A DNA stretch of 34,063 nt from Gemmatimonadota bacterium (GTDB taxonomy: Bacteria > Gemmatimonadota > Gemmatimonadetes > Longimicrobiales > Gaopeijiaceae): contig JAQBXY010000032.1 of NCBI GenBank assembly GCA_027623325.1, positions 1-34,063 on the forward strand. The letters run 5' to 3'. Each line of letters starts with the position of its first letter. Positions within the stretch are counted from its first letter, which is position 1. The translations under genes and the position numbers were made by a program. The notes below the pieces were generated by a model. That model did not search any database, was not told the DNA's origin, and was given only the letters and a program-made list of their open reading frames with translations. Below, one piece after another: positions 22,199 through 31,030 of this stretch.

Positions 22199-25077
22199 TC
22201 CGAGTCGGGCTTCGTCGAGCGGTCCGGTGTATCCCGGTGATCGCCCTGGTAGCCGGGTCCGAACACGTGATGGCTCAGGTCAGCCCTCCGGTTGCAGCCC
22301 AACAGGAGGTTGACTCCGCTCGCCTCGCGGTCCTGCAGCGACTCGAACGGCTCGCCCGCCCTCCGGGCTACGATAGCATCCTCTACGTCCAGGACTCCGT
22401 GCGCCTCGCCGACGCCGCGGGCGGCGTACGAGTGGGGGGCTCAAGAGCGGATTCCGTTCTCAACGCGCTCTTCGCGATGCCCGGGTACACGCTAACGGAG
22501 TACGAGGCCGAGACCGCTGACTTCCGGGCCCAGGCCCGAGTCCTCGTGCTCCGCGCGCCGGAAGGCGGGCGAGCCCGAGTCAATCAGGAAGGACTGGTGA
22601 TCGAGGCCGATACCTCGATCACCTTCGACGAGGCAGCCGGTTCCATGCGTACCGTGGGTGACGCGACGTTCACCCCTCCGGAAGGTGAGGCGATCGACGC
22701 TGCCAACATGGTCTACGACCTGAACCAGGCACGCGGGACGGCGCTGGATGCTCAGACGTCATTCAACCAGGACGGTGCTCGGTGGATCGTTCGGGGCGAC
22801 ATGCCCTATGCCGCTCAGGATTCGACGTTCATGTCTCACGCGCGCTTTACGTCGTGTGACAACGACGAGCCCCATTATCACTTCGAGACCGATGAAATCA
22901 AGATCGTCGGTGGCAACGTCCTGGTCGCTCGGGGCGTCCGCCTCTATTTCGCGGATGTCCCGGTCGCCTGGCTTCCGTTTCTTGCGCAGAGTTTGTCCCG
23001 GGGACGAGCCTCCGGGCTTCTGACACCTCGCTTCAGCGTAAACGACATCGTCCGGACCTCGGGCGGATATCGCCGGCGTGTGAGTAACATCGGCTTCTAC
23101 TGGGCGATGAGCGACTACTCCGACGCACTCGTGGCCATGGACTGGTTCAGCGAGACGTTCTTCAGTCTGACGGGGTCCTTCCGTTACCGCTTCAGCCGGC
23201 AATTCCTGGACGGTGACTTGAGCTTCCGTGAGTTCTGGCGTGAGGACGGCAGTCGCGAGATCGCCCTCGACACGCGTCATTCGTGGGAAATCGATGAGCG
23301 CACCCAGCTTCGAGCTTCTGGTCGCTTCGTGACGAATACGGACTTCGTACGGGAGAATTCGTTCAATCCCCAGGAAGTCACGCAGTCGATCGACTCCGAG
23401 GCCGGCATCAATCGACGCTTTGATTGGGGGAGCCTGTCCCTTTCCGCGAATCGCAAGCAGTACCTGTCGGACGACCGTACCGAATGGCTGCTTCCCTCCG
23501 CGAACCTCTCGCTTTCGCCCATTACGTTGTTCCGGGCGCCCTCGAGCGAGGCACGTGTCTGGAATAACATGACCTGGTCGGGCTCCGGCGGAGTGCGACG
23601 AAACACCCTGGACCGCCTCCAGCCGGACACGTTCGCGATCGCGCAGGCGAATACCCTCAAGTCGGCGGGATTCGCGCGTAGCAATCTGAGCATGGGCAGC
23701 CTGACCTTCTCCCAGTCCGTCGACCTCACCGAGGCCCAGACGCTCGGCGTGCCCGAAGCCCTGCTCCTGCTCGGAGACAGCGTGGATCGGGCTGACCTCG
23801 TGGTGGTGAGCGGCACACCGGTGCGGGACGTTGCCGAGTCGACGCTGGGGTGGGCCGCATCTCTCAGCTATCAGCAGCAATTGATCGGGTCGACGACCAT
23901 TACGCCGCGACTTGGCTTCTCCGGAAACATGTTTCGGTCCGACACCGACCCGCTCGCACCGAGCTTCGTGGCGGCCCCGGCGAGGGTCGCCTTCGGCGCG
24001 CAGTTGAAGACCGATATCTATGGCTTCTTCGGCGGCGTGGGGCCGTTCGAGGCGATCCGCCACAAATTCTCTCCGTCCTTCGATTACGCATGGAGTCCGG
24101 AATCGACACCGAACGATCTGCAGCGCCAGGTGTTCGGCTCGCGGGCACTCCAGCCGAAGAACACCATTTCGGTCTCCCTGACCCAGACGTTCGAGGCCAA
24201 GAGGCGGACGGATGACGAAGGCGAGGGCAACGCGGCGCCGTCGGCAACGCCGGCGGCGACGGCGGGTGATGCCGAGGACGGCCCGCGGCGCATGGAACAG
24301 ACCCCGAGCGTCAACCTGCTCGCCATTCGCACGAGTGTGGTGCAATACGACTTCGTGGAGGCGGACTCCGTAGGGCTGTTCTTGTCGGGCTTCGAAACCA
24401 CCCGCCTGTCGAACCAGATTTCGTCGGATTACCTGCGGGGACTGTCGGTCTCGATGGATCATGAGCTCTTCGACGATGAGATCGACGCCACGGGGTCGCT
24501 CGCTGACCGCCGCTTCGCGCCGCATCTGAGTCAGGTCAACCTGTCTTTCTCCCTCGGGTCGAACTCGGCGATCTTCAAATGGTTGAGCCGTCGAGGGGAC
24601 GAAGAGGGCGACGCTCCGGCAGAGGAGCCCCAAGACCTCGATCCGCTCGAGTTCGAGGGACCGACCGACGAGACGACGATGGTTCCGGTCGCGGGTCGCG
24701 ACCGTGTGATTCCGCAACGGCAGGGAGGAGGGGCGACGGGCGGTTGGACCGCCAACCTCACGTATTCGCTCCAGCGACCGCGGGACCCGACCCGCCTTGC
24801 GAGCCAGATGCTCAGTGGGTCGGTCCGGCTACAGCCGACTCCCAACTGGAGCGTCAGCTGGCGCACCGCGTATGATCTCGAGGTGAGCGCGTTCAATGAC
24901 CACTCCATCCGTCTTTCCCGCGACCTTCATCGCTGGCAGGCGAACTTCGATTTCCTCCAGACGGCTACGGGGAACTGGACCTTCCGTTTCGAGGTGTCGC
25001 TCCTCGACAATCGCGATCTGAAGTTCGACTACAAGCAGCGGAACCTCGACTTGGGATTGCCGACGTCCCAGCGCTGA
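22195..25077 (+). CDS. lptD: LptD/OstA-like LPS-assembly outer-membrane protein
   Basis: LptD, with LptE, inserts LPS into the outer leaflet of the outer membrane. The 960-residue protein has a probable signal peptide (about 1-28, ending HVMAQ) and a periplasmic OstA-like domain (about 90-270, repeated beta strands such as ITFDEAAGSMRTVGDATF). The boundary HYHFETDEIKIVGGNVLVARGVRLYFADVPVAWLPFL type block is the classical LptD mark. A long beta-barrel of alternating strands follows to the C-terminus. The cysteines of the Proteobacterial disulfide pairs are not apparent; only single Cys residues are seen near the junction (TSCD). The family call is strong; the insertion-rich length is like the Bacteroidota-type members. 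GTG at 22195 overlaps the tatC stop by 4 bases. Confidence 0.86.
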   Translation: MIRVGLRRAVRCIPVIALVAGSEHVMAQVSPPVAAQQEVDSARLAVLQRLERLARPPGYDSILYVQDSVRLADAAGGVRVGGSRADSVLNALFAMPGYTLTEYEAETADFRAQARVLVLRAPEGGRARVNQEGLVIEADTSITFDEAAGSMRTVGDATFTPPEGEAIDAANMVYDLNQARGTALDAQTSFNQDGARWIVRGDMPYAAQDSTFMSHARFTSCDNDEPHYHFETDEIKIVGGNVLVARGVRLYFADVPVAWLPFLAQSLSRGRASGLLTPRFSVNDIVRTSGGYRRRVSNIGFYWAMSDYSDALVAMDWFSETFFSLTGSFRYRFSRQFLDGDLSFREFWREDGSREIALDTRHSWEIDERTQLRASGRFVTNTDFVRENSFNPQEVTQSIDSEAGINRRFDWGSLSLSANRKQYLSDDRTEWLLPSANLSLSPITLFRAPSSEARVWNNMTWSGSGGVRRNTLDRLQPDTFAIAQANTLKSAGFARSNLSMGSLTFSQSVDLTEAQTLGVPEALLLLGDSVDRADLVVVSGTPVRDVAESTLGWAASLSYQQQLIGSTTITPRLGFSGNMFRSDTDPLAPSFVAAPARVAFGAQLKTDIYGFFGGVGPFEAIRHKFSPSFDYAWSPESTPNDLQRQVFGSRALQPKNTISVSLTQTFEAKRRTDDEGEGNAAPSATPAATAGDAEDGPRRMEQTPSVNLLAIRTSVVQYDFVEADSVGLFLSGFETTRLSNQISSDYLRGLSVSMDHELFDDEIDATGSLADRRFAPHLSQVNLSFSLGSNSAIFKWLSRRGDEEGDAPAEEPQDLDPLEFEGPTDETTMVPVAGRDRVIPQRQGGGATGGWTANLTYSLQRPRDPTRLASQMLSGSVRLQPTPNWSVSWRTAYDLEVSAFNDHSIRLSRDLHRWQANFDFLQTATGNWTFRFEVSLLDNRDLKFDYKQRNLDLGLPTSQR

Positions 25078-25263
25078 AGCGCCCTCCCGATGACGGGTAG
25101 TGTCACCCAGGGAGGACGATTGTCGAAAACGTGATATAGACAAGTCGTTGCAGCAAAACGTGTTAGGGTATGGTATGAGGTCTGCACTAGGTAAAGTGCG
25201 AGGTAGGCATTCTGAGGTCCGACCCGAGAAGGCGACACGGTCCGGATCCGATCCGATGGAGGA

Positions 25264-26391
25264 ATGATGAGACGTGCGGCGATGGTCCTTCCGATTCTGA
25301 TCGCGGCGCTTGGTGCGTGCAGCGACGAGGTTCTTGTGGTAGACACCACGGTTCCCGCGGCCCCGCGAGCGCTGGCTGCGAGCTACTACGCCGGCGTGGT
25401 CACGGTGACCTGGGAACTGGCCCCGGCGTGGGATGGCGAGGTGTTTCGGGTGTACTCCCGCCGAGTCACAGATGCGGACTTCTTCTTCATCGCTGAGGTC
25501 ACCAGCTGCATTCAGGATTTCTGCTCCTATCAGGACCTGAACGTCACGGCGGGCCAGACCTACGAGTACAGTGTTTCGGCCGTGAGCGCGTCGGGTGTCG
25601 AGGCACAGAGCGACTTCACGGTTGAAGTCTTCGTACCCCAACCCGTCGCTCCCCCGGTTCCAGACGCGACGGCGGTGATCGCGCTCGATGACGCGAACTA
25701 TTTGACGTGGGGCGTGGGATCACGCGTCGCGTCCGATTTTTCGCACTACAAGGTGTACTTCGACGATGGCTCCGAAGCGTTCCTCCTCGGTGAGACGGAT
25801 TCAGAGGGCTTTCTCGATCTCCTGGCTGTGAAAGGAGTTACCTATGCCTACTTCGTTACGGCGGTCGATTCCGACGGACACGAGAGCGATGGCAGCGTGC
25901 TCGGTGAGGGTACGCCCCGACCCGACTTCACCGGTGAGTGGCTCTACGACTTCTTCGATGTGCCCGCGAGCTCCGGGTTCCGCTTCGCTGAAGAAGAGAC
26001 AACGCTCCCCATCGTCGACGGCTCGTCCGCAACCCGGCACTTCCGCTTCGAGACGGATGTGAATGGCTGGTGGTTGGTCCCCGGCGCTCAGACGACCATC
26101 TACCCCACGGGTTTCTTGACGACGGCGCTGAAGTGCGGTGTGGCTGCCGACGCCCTATGCACGGACCTCGCTACTGCGCCTCTGTCCGGGTATCTCGCTC
26201 AGGATGTGGCCGTGACGACGCAGGAGAGTTACGTGATGCGGGTGATCGGAAACGACGGCCAGTTCCACTACGGGGTGATTCGGATCGGCCACCTGGGGTT
26301 CGACCAGAACGGGGACGCGATCATGATCTTCGACTGGGCGTATCAGCTGCAGCCGGGCAATCCCAACCTCGCCGAGTCGATCGGCGGCTGA
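25264..26391 (+). CDS. Fibronectin type III-like lipoprotein
   Basis: The 375-residue protein has a lipoprotein signal ending AALGAC (Cys19). Two fibronectin type III-like domains follow at about 30-125 (PAAPRALAASYYAGVVTVTW to YEYSVSAVSASG) and 130-220 (PDATAVIALDDANYLTW to YAYFVTAVDSDGHES). The C-terminal domain of about 145 residues begins at FTGEWLYDFFDV and matches nothing I recognise. It contains one Cys pair (LKCGVAADALCTD). It is probably a surface or periplasmic lipoprotein involved in binding. GGAGGA lies 1-4 bases before the two adjacent ATGs at 25264 and 25267, so the second may be used. A terminator follows, so it is probably a single-gene unit. Confidence 0.8.
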   Translation: MMRRAAMVLPILIAALGACSDEVLVVDTTVPAAPRALAASYYAGVVTVTWELAPAWDGEVFRVYSRRVTDADFFFIAEVTSCIQDFCSYQDLNVTAGQTYEYSVSAVSASGVEAQSDFTVEVFVPQPVAPPVPDATAVIALDDANYLTWGVGSRVASDFSHYKVYFDDGSEAFLLGETDSEGFLDLLAVKGVTYAYFVTAVDSDGHESDGSVLGEGTPRPDFTGEWLYDFFDVPASSGFRFAEEETTLPIVDGSSATRHFRFETDVNGWWLVPGAQTTIYPTGFLTTALKCGVAADALCTDLATAPLSGYLAQDVAVTTQESYVMRVIGNDGQFHYGVIRIGHLGFDQNGDAIMIFDWAYQLQPGNPNLAESIGG

Positions 26392-26409
26392 GTCGAGCGA
26401 CAACGTGAC

Positions 26410-26456
26410 GAGCCAGAGGGCCGGGCGCACCGAGCGCCCGGCCCTCGCTCGTTTGG
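26410..26456 (+). terminator. Strong terminator after the FN3 lipoprotein gene
   Basis: GAGGGCCGGGCGC (26416-26428) pairs perfectly with GCGCCCGGCCCTC (26434-26446) around ACCGA. A further GAGC/GCTC pair extends the stem across a 2-base bulge. GTTTGG follows. It lies 18 bases after the stop codon. Confidence 0.85.
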
Positions 26457-26477
26457 ACCGTCCGCGTAGTTTTCAAC

Positions 26478-27416
26478 ATGATCAAGGTGCTTGAGGCGGT
26501 ACCGAATTTCTCCGAAGGGCGGGACCTCGCCATGGTTGGCGCGCTCGTGGACCGCATTGCGTCCTTTGATGTCGAGGTCTTGGACTGGTCGGCCGACCCG
26601 GATCACCATCGCTCCGTCGTGACCTACATCGGCGATCCAAAGGACGTTGAAGCAGCTTCGGTTGCCGGGGCGCGTTTCGCGATGGAGCACATCGACCTGC
26701 GAGGACACGCAGGCGTACACCCTCGCGTTGGGGCGCTCGATGTCATGCCCTTCGTGCCGCTTCATGGGCTGACGATGAGCGAGGCCGTAGCTTCCGCGAA
26801 ACGAGTCGGCGAAGGGATCGCGGCGCTCGGGGTTCCCGTGTTCTTCTACGGAAATGCGTCGAGCCCCGCGGGGCGTGGGCTGGCCGAGTTGCGACGCGGT
26901 GGCGTCGAGGCGCTCCGAGACGGTTGGCCCGCCGCCCGCCGCCCGGATCTGCCACTCAGTTCTCTGCGCCCCCACCCGACGGCCGGCGCGACGTGTGTTG
27001 GCGCCCGCCCGATTCTTCTGGCGTGGAATGTTTTCGTCACCGACATCGACGAGGTTAAGGCACGTGACATCGCGTCGAGAATTCGTGAACGGGGAGGTGG
27101 ATTCTCGGGGCTCCGGGCGTTGGGTCTCAGGCTGAAAGGGCAGAACCGGGTTCAGATTTCCATGAATCTCGAGGACCCACAGCGGACATCGCCGTTGGTG
27201 GTTTTCGAGGCAATCGAGTCCGAAGTTCACGCGGCCGGGGGCGCGATCGTGGAAACCCAGGTCATCGGCATGATCCCCGATGCCCTTGTGCATCCGAAAA
27301 CGGCGGACAGATTAATGCTTCCTGACCTGGGGCCCGCCCGGGTTCTTTCTCATCGCGTTGCAGAATATGTGTCGTCGCGACGTGGTGGGGTGCACGGAGA
27401 TCTCGGACATCACTGA
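26478..27416 (+). CDS. ftcD: Glutamate formimidoyltransferase (FtcD, single-domain)
   Basis: The enzyme transfers a formimino group from formiminoglutamate to tetrahydrofolate. The 312-residue protein starts with KVLEAVPNFSEGRD, the family N-terminus. It then has the active-site region HIDLRGHAGVHPRVGALDVMPFVP, a C-terminal domain with HPTAGATCVGARPILLAWNV, and MNLEDPQRTSP. Only the formyltransferase half is present; the cyclodeaminase half found in animal FTCD is absent, as in many bacteria. No other histidine-degradation gene is nearby, so a role in folate formyl metabolism is also possible. The next gene starts at the base after the stop. Confidence 0.93.
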   Translation: MIKVLEAVPNFSEGRDLAMVGALVDRIASFDVEVLDWSADPDHHRSVVTYIGDPKDVEAASVAGARFAMEHIDLRGHAGVHPRVGALDVMPFVPLHGLTMSEAVASAKRVGEGIAALGVPVFFYGNASSPAGRGLAELRRGGVEALRDGWPAARRPDLPLSSLRPHPTAGATCVGARPILLAWNVFVTDIDEVKARDIASRIRERGGGFSGLRALGLRLKGQNRVQISMNLEDPQRTSPLVVFEAIESEVHAAGGAIVETQVIGMIPDALVHPKTADRLMLPDLGPARVLSHRVAEYVSSRRGGVHGDLGHH

Positions 27417-29219
27417 ATGAGCATCGAATCGCTCAAGCAGCAGGCGCGCAAGCACGAACAGAGCGAGGACTGGCACAAGGCCCTCGAATCGTACAACAAA
27501 GCGCTCGCTGAACTGGCCCGTGACGAACAGGTCGATATCGGGCTATACAATCGCGTCGGGGACCTTTGCGTCCGCGTCGGAGAGTTGGCCAAGGCCGTAG
27601 TCCATTATGAGAAGGCGGTCGACCTCTATCGAGAGGCGTACCTTCCCAACAATGCGATCGCGGTCTGTAAGAAGGTCATCCGCAACGTTCCCGATCGTCA
27701 CAAAGCCTACCTCCAGATCGGGCAGATCCGTGCCGAGCAGGGATTTCTGTCCGACGCTCGCACGAACTTCCTGACCTATGCAGAGCGAATGCAGGCGGCA
27801 GGGGACCTCGACGAGTCGTTTCGGGCCCTGATCGAATTCTGCGACCGCGCCCCTGAAGATGTAGGGGTCCGAATCACGGTTGCGGACCAGATGGCGGCCA
27901 AGGGGATGGGTGAACAGGCGATCGAGCAACTGTTGATCGCGCGGCGTCACCTGAATCAACTCGGTGAGACCCGGCAGGTGGAAGAGCTGGAAACGAAGGT
28001 GTTGGCGATCAACCCCGAAGCTGACCTGAGCTCGTTGACCGCAGTTGATTCGTTCGGCGGCGGTAGTTCGGTCGGCCAGGACGGCGAGATCATGGCCGAC
28101 TTCGGCGAGATCTCGCTCGGTGGGGATGCGTTCGGCGAGTCAAAGGACGAAGAGGTCGGCATTTCCTTCGGCGCGATGGAGGAGGCGGCCGGCGATTCCA
28201 CCGAGGCCGGAGCCGAGCTGGCTGGCTTCGAGATTTCGCACGCGGCCGCCGAAGAAGAGGACGACTCGAGTGGCGACTTCGAGCTACCCACCATGAACTT
28301 CGGTGACGACGAAGGGGAGGCTGCGGTCGAGCTGCCCACCATGGATTTCGAAGATGATGAGGGGGAGGTCGCCGTCGAGCTGCCCATCATGGACTTCGCG
28401 GATGAGGAAGACGAGGTAGCGGTTGAGCTCCCGACGATGGACTTCGAAGACGAGGGCGAAGCGGCACCACTGCCTGCGATAGACTTCGCGCTCCCCTCGG
28501 ATGACGACGCCGGTGAGGCTGCGGGTGACGTCGCTCCTCTCCCGGTGATGGAGGAGTACTCGGAGACTGCCGACGCCCTAGAGGATGCGGTTGTCGATGC
28601 GGCCGCTGATTCGCGGGCTGAGATCCCGTTCAAGGAAGCGCCGAAGGCAGTTACGGAACCGCCTGCTGCGCGACAGGAGGCCCCGGCCGCGCCTGCGAAC
28701 GAGGGGTATGTGGATTTCGGCGCGATGATCCTCGGTGGTGGTGAGGAGAAGACGACCCGATTCACGGTCGCCTACGAAGAGCCGTCGGGGGACGAAGCGG
28801 CGGACTTCGCCAAGATGTTGTCACAGTTCAAGGAGAAGGTCTCCGAGAACATGGACTCGAACGACGTCCGAGCTCATTCGGACCTCGGTACCGCTTACAA
28901 GGAAATGGGGCTTCTCGACGAGGCCATCAGCTCCTTCCAGGCGGCGCTGCGCGCCTCTCCCGACCATTTGCCCACCTACGAGCTGATGGGCCAGACGTTC
29001 ATGGAGATGGGCAAGCCTGAGGCCGCTGTGAAATCATTGGAGCGTGCGCTCGAATCGAGGACCGCGGTCGAGGACGAGTTGGTCGGTATCTACTACTACC
29101 TCGGCCGGGCGTACGAGTCGCTGGACCGGAAGGATTCCGCTATCGAGTTCTACGACCAGGTGTTCTCGCTCGACATCAACTTCGCAGATGTGACCGAGCG
29201 GCTTCGAGAGCTTCGATAG
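27417..29219 (+). CDS. TPR protein with long acidic repeat linker
   Basis: The 600-residue protein has no signal peptide. The N-terminal TPR region (about 1-185) begins with MSIESLKQQARKHEQ. A low-complexity acidic linker of about 240 residues (about 195-440, rich in Glu, Asp and Ala) carries the motif ELPTMDFEDDEGE in tandem. The C-terminal TPR region (about 465-600) begins with AKMLSQFKEKVSENMDSNDVRAHSDLGTAYKEMG, a block seen in TPR proteins of several lineages. There is no catalytic motif. The layout of two TPR modules joined by a flexible acidic tether suggests a cytoplasmic scaffold. A second gene of the same style starts at 33140. It begins right after the ftcD stop, but the two products have no evident functional link. 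Confidence 0.85.
   Translation: MSIESLKQQARKHEQSEDWHKALESYNKALAELARDEQVDIGLYNRVGDLCVRVGELAKAVVHYEKAVDLYREAYLPNNAIAVCKKVIRNVPDRHKAYLQIGQIRAEQGFLSDARTNFLTYAERMQAAGDLDESFRALIEFCDRAPEDVGVRITVADQMAAKGMGEQAIEQLLIARRHLNQLGETRQVEELETKVLAINPEADLSSLTAVDSFGGGSSVGQDGEIMADFGEISLGGDAFGESKDEEVGISFGAMEEAAGDSTEAGAELAGFEISHAAAEEEDDSSGDFELPTMNFGDDEGEAAVELPTMDFEDDEGEVAVELPIMDFADEEDEVAVELPTMDFEDEGEAAPLPAIDFALPSDDDAGEAAGDVAPLPVMEEYSETADALEDAVVDAAADSRAEIPFKEAPKAVTEPPAARQEAPAAPANEGYVDFGAMILGGGEEKTTRFTVAYEEPSGDEAADFAKMLSQFKEKVSENMDSNDVRAHSDLGTAYKEMGLLDEAISSFQAALRASPDHLPTYELMGQTFMEMGKPEAAVKSLERALESRTAVEDELVGIYYYLGRAYESLDRKDSAIEFYDQVFSLDINFADVTERLRELR
28281..28490 (+). repeat. 48-base in-frame tandem repeat in the TPR linker
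   Basis: Four copies of a 16-residue unit (consensus ELPTMDFEDDEGEVAV) begin at 28281, 28329, 28377 and 28425, followed by a partial copy (LPAIDF). The period is 48 bases and the reading frame is kept. Third-position differences between copies show it is not a very recent duplication. Confidence 0.9.
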
Positions 29220-29271
29220 GGCGTCGTCACGTGTGCGATGCCGGCCAGTTCAGTCCTCTTTGGAGGTGTAG

Positions 29272-30267
29272 GTGACGCGGGTGCTCCGGGGCGTACCGCC
29301 CAAACTCTCGGCGATTCAAGCGCCGGTTCGGGAGCCTCTCGCCCGAGTAGGGGATGAGATCCGGCGGATCGTGATCTCGGACTTCGAAAACATCGAAGAG
29401 GTCAGCGAGCACCTCCTGTTCATGCGGGGCAAACTGTTTCGGCCCACGCTTCTGTTGCTGTCGAGCGGCGTCGGTGGGCAGGAGCATGAAGACTCGCTCA
29501 CTCTCGCCGCAGTCGTGGAACTGGTCCATCTCGCAACGCTGGTTCACGACGACGCCGTGGATCATTCGGCACTTCGCCGCGGGCTTCCCACCGTGAATGC
29601 CCTCTGGACACACCAGGTGGCCATCATCATGGGTGACTACCTCTACTCGCGGGGGGTGTCGGAGCTGGCTCGTATCGGCAACCTCGAAGCACTGGCGGTG
29701 CTCGCCAACGCCGCGAACGAGATGTCCGTGGGCGAAATGCGACAGCTGACGTCCTACGACGCGCTCGACTTCTCCGAGCAGGATTATTATCGCCTGATCG
29801 CAGCCAAGACCGCGTCCCTTATGTCTGCGGCGTGTGAGATGGGGGCGATCGCCGGAGCTCCGGAACAGCGAAGGCAGCTTGCTCAATACGGGCACAATCT
29901 CGGGATGGCGTTTCAAATCGCGGATGATCTCCTCGACTATACCGGTACCGAGGCGGTCACGGGCAAGCCCACGGGGCACGATCTGCGTGAGCGGAAGGTG
30001 ACTCTGCCGCTGGTGGAGGCGCTGGCGCGGGCCACCCCGGGTGAGGCGCAGGAGATCCGGGCTTTCTTTACGCGGGTTGATCCCACCGACGACGAGATCG
30101 CTCGGATCGTGGAAATCGTGGTCGCGAGAGGTGGACTCGAATACGCTGGGGCCGCTGCCGCACGGTATGCCGATCTAGCGCGCGAGGCGTTGACGGATGT
30201 CCCCCAGGGCCCTGCCTGCGAGGCCCTGATGGATGCGGTCAGCTATGCGGTCGACCGACTCCATTGA
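29272..30267 (+). CDS. Polyprenyl diphosphate synthase (trans-type)
   Basis: The enzyme extends allylic diphosphates with isopentenyl diphosphate, probably to make the quinone side chain. The 331-residue protein has the first Asp-rich motif VHDDAVD (Asp93, Asp94, Asp97), the second ADDLLDY (Asp218, Asp219, Asp222), MRGKLFRP near the N-terminus, and GKPTGHDLRERKVTLPL. The fifth residue before the first motif is Ala88, a small residue, which favours a long-chain product (octaprenyl-like). The GTG start is supported by GGAGG 5 bases upstream. No menaquinone gene lies beside it, so the exact chain length and use are inferred. Confidence 0.93.
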   Translation: MTRVLRGVPPKLSAIQAPVREPLARVGDEIRRIVISDFENIEEVSEHLLFMRGKLFRPTLLLLSSGVGGQEHEDSLTLAAVVELVHLATLVHDDAVDHSALRRGLPTVNALWTHQVAIIMGDYLYSRGVSELARIGNLEALAVLANAANEMSVGEMRQLTSYDALDFSEQDYYRLIAAKTASLMSAACEMGAIAGAPEQRRQLAQYGHNLGMAFQIADDLLDYTGTEAVTGKPTGHDLRERKVTLPLVEALARATPGEAQEIRAFFTRVDPTDDEIARIVEIVVARGGLEYAGAAAARYADLAREALTDVPQGPACEALMDAVSYAVDRLH

Positions 30268-30326
30268 CGGGGTACCGATGATCCAGACGTCCGGCTTCCG
30301 TGGAACCCGCCAGCACATGGTCCAGT

Positions 30327-30608
30327 ATGCTAGTTGATACCGGTCGACGAAGTGTCATCCGGTTCGTCTGGACTCTGGTTCTCGGACTGTTCCTGGGTGG
30401 CCTGCTGACGAAGCTGGTCGAGTTGATTCTCCCGGATGGAACGGCGACACGCGATTTCCTCCTGACCTCGGTCGATGCCTCGGTGGGTCCCCTGGCGGTC
30501 GATCTAGTGGCTGTCGCGTTTGAGCTGGGACCCGTTACACTGACGCTCAACTCCCTGACCTTGGTGGGCATTGCCATCGTGGCGATGATCGTACGCGCCT
30601 GGATCTAA
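30327..30608 (+). CDS. DUF4321 small membrane protein
   Basis: The 93-residue protein has two membrane segments: one near the N-terminus (IRFVWTLVLGLFLGGLLTKLVELIL) and one at the C-terminus (LTLVGIAIVAMIVRAWI). Between them is a conserved-looking pair of hydrophobic strands (GPLAVDLVAVAFELGPVTLTL). The pattern and place directly before tatA match DUF4321 proteins. The function is unknown; the linkage to tatA suggests an envelope or Tat-related role. The ATG at 30327 is chosen over a GTG at 30300 because it places the basic residues just before the membrane segment. Neither has a good SD. Confidence 0.72.
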   Translation: MLVDTGRRSVIRFVWTLVLGLFLGGLLTKLVELILPDGTATRDFLLTSVDASVGPLAVDLVAVAFELGPVTLTLNSLTLVGIAIVAMIVRAWI

Positions 30609-30651
30609 CGAGCATTGGCGAGGCCGATGGGCCTCATGGAGGGTTAGAAGA

Positions 30652-30930
30652 ATGGGTTTAGGTGGATTTGGCATGGGCGAGATGATCTTCATCTTCCTCA
30701 TCGTTTTGCTCCTTTTCGGAGCCAAGCGCTTGCCGGAGATCGGATCTTCGCTCGGGAAGGGAATCCGCGAGTTCAAGAGTTCTGTCCGGGAGATCGAGCA
30801 CGAGTTGAAGGTGCCGAACGACAAACAGATCCATCGGACCTCGCCGCCTCCCGAGCCTGCGGTCGCAGCGAACAAGGGTGACGGTGAGCCGCGGAAGTTG
30901 AGCGACAACGTCCCGACTGCGGACGGTTGA
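30652..30930 (+). CDS. tatA: Twin-arginine translocase subunit TatA
   Basis: TatA forms the translocation pore with TatC. The 92-residue protein has a membrane helix (about 9-24), then the hinge FGAKRLPEIGSSLGKGI, where the conserved FGxKxLPE and G follow, an amphipathic helix, and a charged C-terminal tail. A GGAGG lies about 9 bases before the ATG. The single copy suggests that TatA, or a TatB-like role, is carried by this protein; no tatB is present in the window. Confidence 0.95.
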   Translation: MGLGGFGMGEMIFIFLIVLLLFGAKRLPEIGSSLGKGIREFKSSVREIEHELKVPNDKQIHRTSPPPEPAVAANKGDGEPRKLSDNVPTADG

Positions 30931-30971
30931 TTCCGGCAAGTCAGCGGAACGGGTGGCATCGAGTCGAAACA

Positions 30972-31011
30972 AGAGAGGCCGGGCACTTCCCAGTGCCCGG
31001 CCTCTCTCTTT
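30972..31011. terminator. Bidirectional terminator between tatA and the PpiD-like gene
   Basis: AGAGAGGCCGGGCACT (30972-30987) pairs perfectly over 16 bases with AGTGCCCGGCCTCTCT (30992-31007) around TCCC. A CTTT follows on the + strand and TTGTTTC follows on the - strand. It lies between convergent genes and serves both. Confidence 0.9.
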
Positions 31012-31030
31012 GCCTGGTGGCCGTCTTCGC

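Noticed and set aside
22759-24717. A 652-codon open frame antisense to the LptD-like gene
   Set aside because: It runs opposite a well-supported gene in GC-rich DNA, where the codon bias opens long antisense frames. The product is Arg-rich and resembles no family.
25084-25116. An inverted repeat after the LptD-like gene (CCTCCC with GGGAGG, plus TGAC with GTCA) as a terminator
   Set aside because: The arms are interrupted by unpaired bases and no U-tract follows; it may be weak structure only.
25120-25177. Promoter-like boxes before the FN3 lipoprotein (TTGTCG, TTGCAG, TATAGA, TATGGT)
   Set aside because: No pair of boxes has an acceptable 16-18 base spacing, so I do not call one, though a promoter is likely somewhere in this gap.
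28281-28490. Short regular repeats that could suggest a CRISPR array
   Set aside because: The repeats are 48 bases, contiguous without spacers, and in frame with the TPR protein, so they are coding repeats.
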